Below are positions 1 through 4,960 of a DNA stretch of 5,016 nucleotides, piece after piece. The translations under genes were made by a program, and so were the position numbers. Under the pieces are notes generated by a model. It was not told where the DNA came from, made no database searches, and saw only the letters and a program-made list of their open reading frames with translations. The stretch comes from an uncultured Ruminococcus sp. (GTDB taxonomy: Bacteria > Bacillota > Clostridia > Oscillospirales > Ruminococcaceae), in the NCBI GenBank assembly GCA_947174625.1, contig CAMWJT010000103.1:1-5016 (forward strand), written 5' to 3'. How positions within the stretch are numbered: the first letter of the stretch is position 1; every line of letters begins with the position of its first letter.

Positions 1-87
1 GTATGTCAAATCATGTACCATTTTTAGGCACATCACATCAAGTGCAAGTCCGAATCCGCCAGAGACTAAAATTGCAATATCTGCCAT
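1..87 (-). CDS. N-terminal fragment of an unidentified protein, cut by the left edge
   Basis: An open frame of 29 codons starts with ATG at 85-87 and runs off the left edge without a stop. The visible protein begins MADIAILVSGGFGLALDVMC. The short hydrophobic strand followed by SGG faintly recalls the N-terminus of nucleotide-binding or formyltransferase-type folds (for example PurN, which begins with a similar I-A-V-L-V-S-G-G strand). The residues after it do not follow PurN, so I do not name it. A purine-rich AGAAAGG lies at about 100-106, 12 nt before the ATG. An in-frame GTG at 94-96 is only 3 nt from that site, so ATG is preferred. It starts 37 nt after the GNAT stop codon on the same strand, so the two may be co-transcribed. 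Everything beyond 29 residues is outside the window. Confidence 0.55.
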   Translation of the reverse strand, partial: MADIAILVSGGFGLALDVMCLKMVHDLTY

Positions 88-124
88 AAATATCACATGC
101 CTTTCTTTTTGTAATTTTATAATA

Positions 125-523
125 TTAATTTACATGTTTGTAAAAACTTACATGAGAGTTTAATTCATGGAATCCGTTTTTCCGATAAAACTGGTAGGAT
201 GGCTTATCATTATCGGTCTGAAGAAAAATACCAGACAATCCTCTTTTTTTTATATCCGTTTCAATCATTTTCAGGAACTGTGAACCGATACCCTTGTTTT
301 GAATATCCGGAGCAACACAAAATTCTTCAATATTATAATTCGTTCCTTCCCACCAATGACGAATTGTTCCGATCGAAAGTGCGGACAATTTTCCATCTAT
401 TAATTGACAGGTGTCACTCCAATTATCATTCCAGGGTTCTTGTTCAAAAGCACTTTTGTATAATTCAGCCATTTGAAGCAAATAAGTTTCATCAAGTACA
501 ATCAATTGTTCTGTAAAATTCAT
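125..523 (-). CDS. GNAT-family N-acetyltransferase, unusually short
   Basis: A 132-residue protein with the acetyl-CoA-binding signature of the GNAT fold. Motif A reads VAPDIQNKGIGS at about residues 70-81, giving the Q-x-x-G-x-G pyrophosphate-binding loop (Q75, G78, G80). It follows the beta strand IEEFCV and precedes the helix with LKMIETDIKKRG. The C-terminal motif B has the usual NDKPSYQFYRKNGF, with Tyr113 in the position of the usual catalytic or CoA-contacting tyrosine. The N-terminal EPWNDNWSD (29-37) matches a group of GNATs resembling AAC(6')-like and other small-molecule acetyltransferases; the substrate cannot be told from sequence. Relatives with this N-terminus, as I recall them, carry roughly 25-30 more residues between the WSD helix and the GKLSALSIG strand, so this copy looks internally shortened but in frame. 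The ATG at 521-523 is chosen over an upstream GTG at 533-535 because that GTG is part of the AAAGGTGA ribosome binding site. It lies 111 nt after plsY; no clear promoter or terminator was found between them. Confidence 0.85.
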   Translation of the reverse strand: MNFTEQLIVLDETYLLQMAELYKSAFEQEPWNDNWSDTCQLIDGKLSALSIGTIRHWWEGTNYNIEEFCVAPDIQNKGIGSQFLKMIETDIKKRGLSGIFLQTDNDKPSYQFYRKNGFHELNSHVSFYKHVN

Positions 524-531
524 ATTAAAAA

Positions 532-539
532 TCACCTTT
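532..539 (-). promoter_or_regulatory. Ribosome binding site that fixes the GNAT start
   Basis: On the minus strand AAAGGTGA is followed by 8 nt and then ATG (521-523). The GTG inside this motif is in frame with the gene and would add four residues (M-I-F-N), but it cannot serve as both Shine-Dalgarno core and start. The 132-residue version starting at 523 is therefore preferred. Confidence 0.7.
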
Positions 540-570
540 CCAAGTAGGGGAGAGTAATGCTATGATAGAG

Positions 571-585
571 AAAACTATTAGTTTT
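571..585. repeat. 15-nt perfect palindrome in the plsY-GNAT gap
   Basis: The sequence AAAACTATTAGTTTT has two 7-nt arms (AAAACTA and TAGTTTT) around one central base. It sits about 50 nt upstream of the GNAT start in a 111-nt intergenic gap. Minus-strand TATCAT at 562-567 is a weak -10 candidate next to it, but I find no acceptable -35. It could be an operator for a dimeric regulator or an AT-rich hairpin. It is too AT-rich and lacks a U-tract on the minus strand, so I do not call it a terminator. Confidence 0.35.
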
Positions 586-634
586 ATTTGTTAGTAACAG
601 ATCGGGAAGAAATATTACAGAAATGTTTTGATTT

Positions 635-1324
635 TTATTTTTTTTCGCCTAATTTCCGTTCTGTGCCGTTTTTTAATCGTTCGATATTAGAACGGTGCAT
701 GAAAACAATCATGCCTGCCATAATGCACTGCAAGCCAAAATGGATGACTAATTCTGTGGGGGAATATTCCGGATGCCAGAAATATTGCAGGATGAGTGTG
801 ATAAACGGACAACAAGACGTCGCAATAATAGAAGAAAGACTGACATATCTGGACGGAATCAGGACAGCGGCAAAAATACCGATTAAAATTAAAAATATTT
901 TCCAGTCCAGAACCAGGAAAATAGAGATCCCCACCAGAACACCCTTACCGCCTTTGAACTGGTGATACAACGGAAAGACATGCCCCAGGATTGCCGCAAT
1001 CCCTGCCAGACAGCCGATCATGTATAAATCCGGATAAGTTCCGGGTATCTGCAACGAGGCATAAGGAAAAGGCGGGGGCATCAGTAGAGTTGCAAAAAAT
1101 CTGCTCAGGAATACGGCAAGGACACCCTTGCCAAGATCCCCGATCAGTGTCAGGACTGCACAGCCTTTTCCGAAACAACGGAGTGTATTTGTCAATCCTG
1201 CGTTGCCGCTTCCGAAATTCCGGATGTCCTCATGCTTGAGTAATTTCACTGTCAGGATTGCAGAATTAATGCTCCCAAGCAGATACCCAAGTGCCAATGC
1301 AATGACACATGCTAAGAAAATCAT
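635..1324 (-). CDS. plsY: Glycerol-3-phosphate acyltransferase PlsY
   Basis: PlsY is the integral-membrane enzyme that moves an acyl group from acyl-phosphate to the sn-1 position of glycerol-3-phosphate, making lysophosphatidate, the first step of phospholipid synthesis. The 229-residue protein shows all family landmarks: GSINSA (17-22) after the first membrane segment, GSGNAGLTN (38-46), GDLGKG (62-67), GHVFP (114-118) followed by the phosphate-binding FKGGKG (123-128), SRYVSLSSI (158-166), and the C-terminal HRSNIERL (210-217) with TE and a basic tail. Several hydrophobic stretches fit the multi-pass topology. A Pro-rich segment at about 82-100 (PPPFP...PGTYPDL) is an extra loop compared with short PlsY proteins. 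The start ATG is preceded by GGAGG (1336-1340) at 11 nt spacing, placed right after the der stop, only 20 nt upstream, which supports one operon with der. Many Clostridia have gpsA next to plsY; here it is not in the window. Confidence 0.96.
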   Translation of the reverse strand: MIFLACVIALALGYLLGSINSAILTVKLLKHEDIRNFGSGNAGLTNTLRCFGKGCAVLTLIGDLGKGVLAVFLSRFFATLLMPPPFPYASLQIPGTYPDLYMIGCLAGIAAILGHVFPLYHQFKGGKGVLVGISIFLVLDWKIFLILIGIFAAVLIPSRYVSLSSIIATSCCPFITLILQYFWHPEYSPTELVIHFGLQCIMAGMIVFMHRSNIERLKNGTERKLGEKK

Positions 1325-1344
1325 AATAAATACAGCCTCCGTGA

Positions 1345-2673
1345 TTAATCGTCTTTCCGGTTGCGTTCCCGGATAATCATCCGTATGGGTGTCCCGTCCA
1401 GTCCGAATGTTGTCCGGATCTGATTTTCAATATATCTCTGATAAGAAAAATGAAACAGGTCGGAGCGATTGACGAATAATACGAATGTCGGCGGTTTGGA
1501 AGATGCCTGTGTCATATAGTAGATTTTTAACCGGCGACCCTTGTCTGACGGCGGCTGAACTCTTGCTACGGCATATGCCAGAACGTCGTTTAACATGCCT
1601 GTGCTGATTCGCATGGAATTTTGTTCATGAACATGATGGATTAATTCAAATAATTTTTCCACACGCTGACCAGTTTTTGCGGAGATGAAAATAAATGGCA
1701 CATAGGACATGAAACTGAAATCATTTTCCAGTTTTTTCTTGTATTCCTGCATGGTCTTGTCTGTTTTTTCAATCGCATCCCATTTGTTAATCGCTACAAT
1801 ACAGGCTTTGCCTTGTTCATGTGCATACCCGGCAACTTTGGAGTCTTGTTCTGTGAAGCCGGCAGTCGCATCAATCATAATCACACACACATCCGCTCTG
1901 TCCACTGCCATATACGCACGGAGCACGCTGAAATGTTCCACACGTTCTGTAATTCTGGATTTTTTCCGGATGCCTGCTGTATCAATGAATACAAAACGAT
2001 TTTCCCCACGTTCTATGATTGTATCCGTTGCATCACGGGTTGTCCCGGCAATATCGGACACAATCACCCGTTCTTCTCCGGCAATCCGGTTAATCAGAGA
2101 GGATTTCCCGGCGTTCGGCTTGCCGATCACAGCAACTTTAATATCGGATTCGTCATAATCTTGATTGGCATCTTCCGGAAAATGGCTGATAATCTCGTCA
2201 AGCATATCCCCTGTGCCGTGACCGTGAACGGAGGAAATCGGGAACGGTTCGCCGATTCCGAGATTGTAAAATTCATAGATTTCCATGGGGATCTGTCCGA
2301 GTGTATCGCATTTGTTCACGGCAAGTACAATCGGCTTGCCACTTTTCTGGAGCATGTCCGAAACGGCATAGTCATTTGCAGTGACACCAGTTCGCACATC
2401 CGTCACAAATACAATCACATCCGCATGAGAGATGGCAAGCTCTGCTTGCTGTCGCATGAGCGTGAGCATTTTATCATCTTCTCTGGGTTCGATACCGCCG
2501 GTATCTACTACCATGAATTTATGCTCTCTCCATTCGCATTTTGAATAAATCCGGTCACGGGTGACACCGGGTGTATCTTCTACGATAGAGATTCTCTGTC
2601 CGACGAGCTTATTAAACAGCGTGGACTTTCCGACGTTTGGTCTGCCGACAACGGCAACAACTGGTAAAGGCAT
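1345..2673 (-). CDS. der: Ribosome-assembly GTPase Der (EngA), two tandem G domains
   Basis: Der is an essential GTPase with two tandem G domains and a KH-like C-terminal domain; it binds the 50S precursor and acts in late large-subunit assembly. All motifs are visible. G domain 1 has the P-loop GRPNVGKST (10-18), TPGVTRD (34-40), DTGG (57-60) and NKCD (120-123). G domain 2 has GKPNAGKSS (184-192), GTTRD (210-214), DTAG (231-234), NKWD (296-299) and SAK (331-333). The KH-like part is about 350-442, with RVQPPSDKGRRLKIYY and the basic end RMIIRERNRK. The length of 442 residues is normal for Gram-positive Der. The ATG at 2671-2673 has an AGGAGG (2682-2687) 8 nt upstream. The gene lies 29 nt after the DUF512 gene and 20 nt before plsY, a compact arrangement typical of Clostridia. 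Nothing appears broken; the second P-loop has NAGKS where NVGKS is common, a conservative change. Confidence 0.98.
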   Translation of the reverse strand: MPLPVVAVVGRPNVGKSTLFNKLVGQRISIVEDTPGVTRDRIYSKCEWREHKFMVVDTGGIEPREDDKMLTLMRQQAELAISHADVIVFVTDVRTGVTANDYAVSDMLQKSGKPIVLAVNKCDTLGQIPMEIYEFYNLGIGEPFPISSVHGHGTGDMLDEIISHFPEDANQDYDESDIKVAVIGKPNAGKSSLINRIAGEERVIVSDIAGTTRDATDTIIERGENRFVFIDTAGIRKKSRITERVEHFSVLRAYMAVDRADVCVIMIDATAGFTEQDSKVAGYAHEQGKACIVAINKWDAIEKTDKTMQEYKKKLENDFSFMSYVPFIFISAKTGQRVEKLFELIHHVHEQNSMRISTGMLNDVLAYAVARVQPPSDKGRRLKIYYMTQASSKPPTFVLFVNRSDLFHFSYQRYIENQIRTTFGLDGTPIRMIIRERNRKDD

Positions 2674-2702
2674 AAAAATTCCCTCCTGTTTTTTATTTAG
2701 AT

Positions 2703-4007
2703 TTAATTTAAAATAGCATCCAGTAAATCATAACCGTCATTATTGACAATCTGGATTCTGGTATCTAATGCTTTTTCGACATCCTGGATTGTGTAATCAT
2801 CCAGGAATACAGGATCTCCCTTGCGGATCATACTGGAGGATAATAATAATTTTTCGCCGAGATCCTGATTTTTCAACTGTGTGATAATATCCTGTGCTGT
2901 CAGCAATCCGGTGACAGTGATGCTCTCGCCGAAAAAATAATTTTTAATACAGAAAACCTGACATGTCAATCCTGGAAATTTCTGTTCTATTTTATGGACT
3001 AGTTTTTTCAGAAACGGATAGACACTCACACCCGTTGCAATCGAGATTTTAATTGCCTGTTCCGGAAATTCAGAATACGCAAAATCTTCCAGAGCATTTT
3101 CAAGTTCATCCGCAAGCGATCGTAACATCCCCACGCCGTTTTCATACTGAGGATAATCTTCATAGTAATCTGCATCCGGGATTTCTCTTTCTGCAAGGAG
3201 AAAAAATTCATCAGACGGGAACACAGCTCTTGTGCCGAATTTTTCTAAAAATTCCGTCTGATAGCGTTGTATCAGATCAATTGTCGCTCCGGCAGTTTTT
3301 TTGTCAAATATTTTTAACGGGTATAAATTCTCCCGGAATTTTGATAATCCCACCGGGACGACAGCAACGCTTGTCAGATGCGGGAGCATTTTCCCCAGAT
3401 CCCGAAGTGTCCGTTCCAGTTCTGCACCGTCATTGAGTCCCGGACACAAGACAATCTGACAATTCAGCTGAATGCCGGCATTTGCCATCTGCCAGAGATA
3501 CTCTAATTTCTGACCTGCAAAACGATTCTGCATCATCTGACAGCGTAAATCCGGATTGGTTGTGTGGACAGAAACATTCATGTTTAACTTCATCTGGATA
3601 ATTCTGTCAATGTCTTCCTGTGTCATATTGGTAAGTGTGACATAATTGCCCTGTAAAAAAGACAGTCTTGCGTCATCGTCCTTGAAATATAATGTCTCTC
3701 TCATGCCGGGGGGCATCTGGTCAATGAAACAGAACACGCATTTATTACGACAGCTTTGTTTCTGATCCATCAGAAAACTTGCAAATTCAAGTCCTAAATC
3801 GTCATACTCATCTTTCTGGATTTTAATTTCACGCTGATTTTGTTCCTGATCCTGAATCACAAGAGAAATTTCCGTTTCCGATGCGTAGAACATATAATCC
3901 AGAACATCCCTGATGGGGTGCTGATTCATCGAGATTAAAAATTCGCCGATCCGGATGCCGGCTTTTTCTGCCGGAGAATTCCGGATCACGCCAGTAATTT
4001 CAGTCAA
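2703..4007 (-). CDS. DUF512-family radical SAM protein with N-terminal PDZ-like domain, function unknown
   Basis: A 434-residue protein of the DUF512 family, widespread in Clostridia and cyanobacteria, with no established reaction. A PDZ-like domain covers about 1-60: ITGVIRNSPAEKAGIRIGE followed by a short strand-rich part. Next comes a radical-SAM iron-sulfur motif of C-x3-C-x2-C form (C86, C90, C93, in CRNKCVFCFIDQ), then the family signature MPPGMR...YFKDDDARLSFLQGNYVTLTN, SVHTTNP (146-152), LCPGLND (187-193) and VPVGLSKFR (217-225). The DUF512 part follows, with PSDEF (264-268), YENGVGM (288-294), a GVSVYPFL segment, GESITVTGLLT (360-370) and FLDD (401-404). The likely start is TTG at 4005-4007: an in-frame TAA lies upstream, no in-frame ATG or GTG lies between, and AAAGGCGGTG (4018-4027) ends 10 nt away. 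CTG at 4011-4013 is a weaker alternative. It is the first gene of the probable DUF512-der-plsY operon. The association with der suggests, but does not show, a role in ribosome or RNA modification. Confidence 0.93.
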   Translation of the reverse strand: MTEITGVIRNSPAEKAGIRIGEFLISMNQHPIRDVLDYMFYASETEISLVIQDQEQNQREIKIQKDEYDDLGLEFASFLMDQKQSCRNKCVFCFIDQMPPGMRETLYFKDDDARLSFLQGNYVTLTNMTQEDIDRIIQMKLNMNVSVHTTNPDLRCQMMQNRFAGQKLEYLWQMANAGIQLNCQIVLCPGLNDGAELERTLRDLGKMLPHLTSVAVVPVGLSKFRENLYPLKIFDKKTAGATIDLIQRYQTEFLEKFGTRAVFPSDEFFLLAEREIPDADYYEDYPQYENGVGMLRSLADELENALEDFAYSEFPEQAIKISIATGVSVYPFLKKLVHKIEQKFPGLTCQVFCIKNYFFGESITVTGLLTAQDIITQLKNQDLGEKLLLSSSMIRKGDPVFLDDYTIQDVEKALDTRIQIVNNDGYDLLDAILN

Positions 4008-4017
4008 ATTCAGACTA

Positions 4018-4039
4018 CACCGCCTTTCTGAAAATTATA
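4018..4039 (-). promoter_or_regulatory. Putative -10 box and ribosome binding site for the DUF512-der-plsY operon
   Basis: On the minus strand a perfect TATAAT (4034-4039) lies just past the rpmF terminator U-tract. It is followed after 6 nt by AAAGGCGGTG (4018-4027), one mismatch from AAGGAGGTG, which serves the TTG start at 4007. The matching -35 position falls in the terminator stem and reads AAGACC or CAAGAC, a poor match to TTGACA. A start of transcription near 4027 would leave only about a 20-nt leader. The -10 could be chance in such AT-rich DNA, but the operon needs an entry point if the terminator is efficient. Confidence 0.4.
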
Positions 4040-4040
4040 A

Positions 4041-4071
4041 AATAAAAACAGAGAGAGGTCTTGCCTCTCTC
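4041..4071 (-). terminator. Rho-independent terminator after rpmF
   Basis: Minus-strand reading gives GAGAGAGG, the loop CAAGA, CCTCTCTC, then TGTTTTTATTTT. The eight-base-pair stem (4051-4058 with 4064-4071) is perfect and is followed directly by a U-rich tract (about 4041-4049). It starts 15 nt after the rpmF stop codon. This is the clearest terminator in the window and ends the yceD-rpmF transcript, at least in part, before the DUF512 gene. Confidence 0.9.
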
Positions 4072-4086
4072 CGCCTGTTTCTGTTC

Positions 4087-4272
4087 TTACAGAACTTCCA
4101 TCTTCAGAACTTCTACGCCTTTGTAAAAACCGCAGTTTTTGCAGACTTTGTGCGGAGCTTTCAGCTCACCGCAGTGGTCGCATCTGCACATTGCCGGGGC
4201 ATCGAGCTTCCAGACTGCACTGCGTCTCTTATTTTTTCTTGCTTTTGAAGTTTTTCTCTTTGGTACTGCCAT
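4087..4272 (-). CDS. rpmF: 50S ribosomal protein L32, zinc-binding form
   Basis: L32 is a small protein of the large ribosomal subunit. The 61-residue product starts with the diagnostic MAVPKRKTSKARKNKRRS, a basic tail that enters rRNA, followed by the WKLDAP turn. It has two Cys pairs, C31-x2-C34 and C44-x2-C47, forming the zinc ribbon of the C+ form (Cys29 is an extra cysteine close by). The end GFYKGVEVL plus a few residues is normal. The ATG (4270-4272) is preceded by a long GGAGGAGGTG (4280-4289) at 7 nt spacing, the strongest ribosome binding site here and fitting for a highly expressed protein. The gene begins 27 nt after yceD, the classical yceD-rpmF pair, and is followed by a terminator. 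Many bacteria also carry a cysteine-free L32 paralogue used under zinc shortage; none is in this window. Confidence 0.98.
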   Translation of the reverse strand: MAVPKRKTSKARKNKRRSAVWKLDAPAMCRCDHCGELKAPHKVCKNCGFYKGVEVLKMEVL

Positions 4273-4299
4273 TTCGGGACACCTCCTCCGGGTGATGAT

Positions 4300-4770
4300 T
4301 CAAATAAATACTATTTGGTTCATGCAGTCGCATTCTGTCGTGTTTTTGTCACAGCCGCATACCGGACACAAGCCCTTGCAGTCTTCTTTGCAGAGCATTT
4401 TAGTCGGTAATTCCAGCAACAGATCGGACAAAGCGATTTCTGCAAGATCAATGCTTTCCGCTTTTGCGATGATATAATTTTCTTCGTCTTCTTCCGGATG
4501 TTCCAGACGTCTCACGACAATATGTTCCGGCTGGTAAGAAAACGCTTGTACAGTCTGTTTCAGACAACGGTCACAGGTGACAAGCAAAGAAAAGGAAATA
4601 TGCAGGGAGAGTGTAACAACACCAGCGTGATTGGCTATACTGCCAATGACCTGTACAGGCGAGGCAAATTCACAACTGTGCACGAGTGCAAGGCGTTCAT
4701 CCGGCACAGTGAAATCAAATTTTTCACAAGTACCAGGAATATTCAGGACTTTCTTGATCTGCATTATCAT
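4300..4770 (-). CDS. yceD: YceD/DUF177 family protein, large-subunit rRNA accumulation factor
   Basis: DUF177 proteins are encoded directly upstream of rpmF in most bacteria and have been linked to 23S rRNA accumulation and 50S production; the molecular action is unclear. The 156-residue product has the family plan: an N-terminal beta-rich half, a first cysteine pair CDRC (C66, C69) after SFSLLVTC, an acidic linker (EHPEEDEEN) followed by DLAEIALSDLLLELP, and then the C-terminal cysteine cluster C127-x3-C131-x3-C135-x2-C138 (CKEDCKGLCPVC) with CDC at 147-149. The cysteines suggest a metal site, typical for Gram-positive members. The C-terminus stops after CDCMNQIVFI and lacks the DPRLAxL-type tail many relatives carry. 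The ATG at 4768-4770 is chosen: GAGG (4781-4784) is 10 nt upstream, and its ATGA overlaps the stop of a short upstream frame. A second in-frame ATG is two codons further in. A consensus promoter lies 57 nt upstream. Confidence 0.94.
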   Translation of the reverse strand: MIMQIKKVLNIPGTCEKFDFTVPDERLALVHSCEFASPVQVIGSIANHAGVVTLSLHISFSLLVTCDRCLKQTVQAFSYQPEHIVVRRLEHPEEDEENYIIAKAESIDLAEIALSDLLLELPTKMLCKEDCKGLCPVCGCDKNTTECDCMNQIVFI

Positions 4771-4817
4771 AATTCATCTTCCTCGATTCTTTCAAGAACA
4801 TCAAGCGCATCAAGCAT
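4767..4817 (-). CDS. Possible 16-residue leader peptide overlapping yceD
   Basis: Between the promoter and yceD there is a short frame, ATG (4815-4817) to TGA (4767-4769), encoding MLDALDVLERIEEDEL. Its last bases TTATGA share ATGA with the yceD start, the usual arrangement for translational coupling, and the yceD ribosome binding site (GAGG, 4781-4784) lies inside it. The first part repeats with a 9-nt period (CTTGATGCG, CTTGATGTT, CTTGAAAGA), so Leu falls at every third residue. An in-frame GTG (4818-4820) directly precedes the ATG. The expected transcription start (about 4820-4824) is only a few bases upstream, so there is no room for a Shine-Dalgarno site and it would have to be read as a leaderless or nearly leaderless frame. 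A stop-free run of this length is not rare by chance, so coding is unproven. Confidence 0.35.
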   Translation of the reverse strand: MLDALDVLERIEEDEL

Positions 4818-4827
4818 CACAGATATT

Positions 4828-4878
4828 ATTATAGCGAAAAAAAACGGATTTGTCAAGTGTTTTTCAAAAATTTAGAAA
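4828..4878 (-). promoter_or_regulatory. Strong consensus sigma-A promoter of yceD-rpmF
   Basis: Minus strand: TTGACA (4851-4856), a 17-nt spacer (4834-4850) with a run of eight T, and TATAAT (4828-4833). Both hexamers and the spacing are perfect. Upstream, 4857-4878 reads as A/T runs (CTAAATTTTTGAAAAACAC), resembling an UP element that contacts RNA polymerase alpha subunits. This predicts strong growth-linked transcription starting near 4820-4824, as expected for a ribosomal protein operon. Confidence 0.93.
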
Positions 4879-4894
4879 AATCAGCAGATTTTCA

Positions 4895-4925
4895 CCAAAA
4901 GCCGGCTATCTGTGCAACCGGCTTT
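4895..4925 (-). terminator. GC-rich hairpin, probable terminator of the right-edge gene
   Basis: AAAGCCGG (4898-4905) pairs with CCGGCTTT (4918-4925) around a 12-nt loop, and CC/GG pairs beyond a one-base bulge lengthen it. On the minus strand the second arm ends in TTTT; on the plus strand GGGGATTTTT follows, so it may work in both directions. It lies 25 nt after the stop codon of the frame at the right edge and upstream of the yceD promoter, so it would insulate the two units. Confidence 0.65.
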
Positions 4926-4937
4926 GGGGATTTTTGA

Positions 4938-4960
4938 ATATTTATAATAATTATAAATAT
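4938..4960. repeat. 23-nt AT-only perfect palindrome
   Basis: Two 11-nt arms (ATATTTATAAT and ATTATAAATAT) flank a single A. The element contains no G or C and includes the stop codon (4951-4953) of the right-edge frame. It could form an RNA hairpin next to the GC-rich terminator stem, extrude as a cruciform, or bind an AT-recognising dimeric regulator. No function can be assigned from sequence. Confidence 0.5.

Noticed and set aside
199..516. Plus-strand frame opposite the GNAT gene
   Set aside because: The minus strand has a convincing GNAT with motif A and motif B and a good ribosome binding site; the plus frame has no recognisable domain.
533..535. GTG as start of the GNAT gene
   Set aside because: The GTG is part of the AAAGGTGA ribosome binding site for the ATG at 521-523.
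562..590. A promoter for the GNAT gene (TATCAT as -10)
   Set aside because: No -35 with acceptable match at 16-18 nt spacing; the element stays only as a palindrome.
588..965. Plus-strand open frame opposite the end of plsY
   Set aside because: It lies over the conserved PlsY C-terminal motifs, shows no family signature, and is explained as a shadow.
1813..2544. A 243-codon plus-strand open frame opposite der
   Set aside because: It is antisense to the highly conserved Der GTPase domains, its translation is Cys/His/Ile-rich with no family motif, and no ribosome binding site was recognised; a shadow of der codon use. The same applies to 1709-2158.
4498..4875. Plus-strand open frames opposite yceD and its promoter (also 4631-4834)
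   Set aside because: They cover the clear yceD gene and its consensus minus-strand promoter; the translation has no recognisable motif.
4873..4896. Small hairpin AAAATC-TGCT-GATTTT on the minus strand as a second terminator
   Set aside because: The stem is six mostly A-T pairs and lies in the AT-rich promoter upstream region; too weak to call beside the stronger hairpin at 4895-4925.
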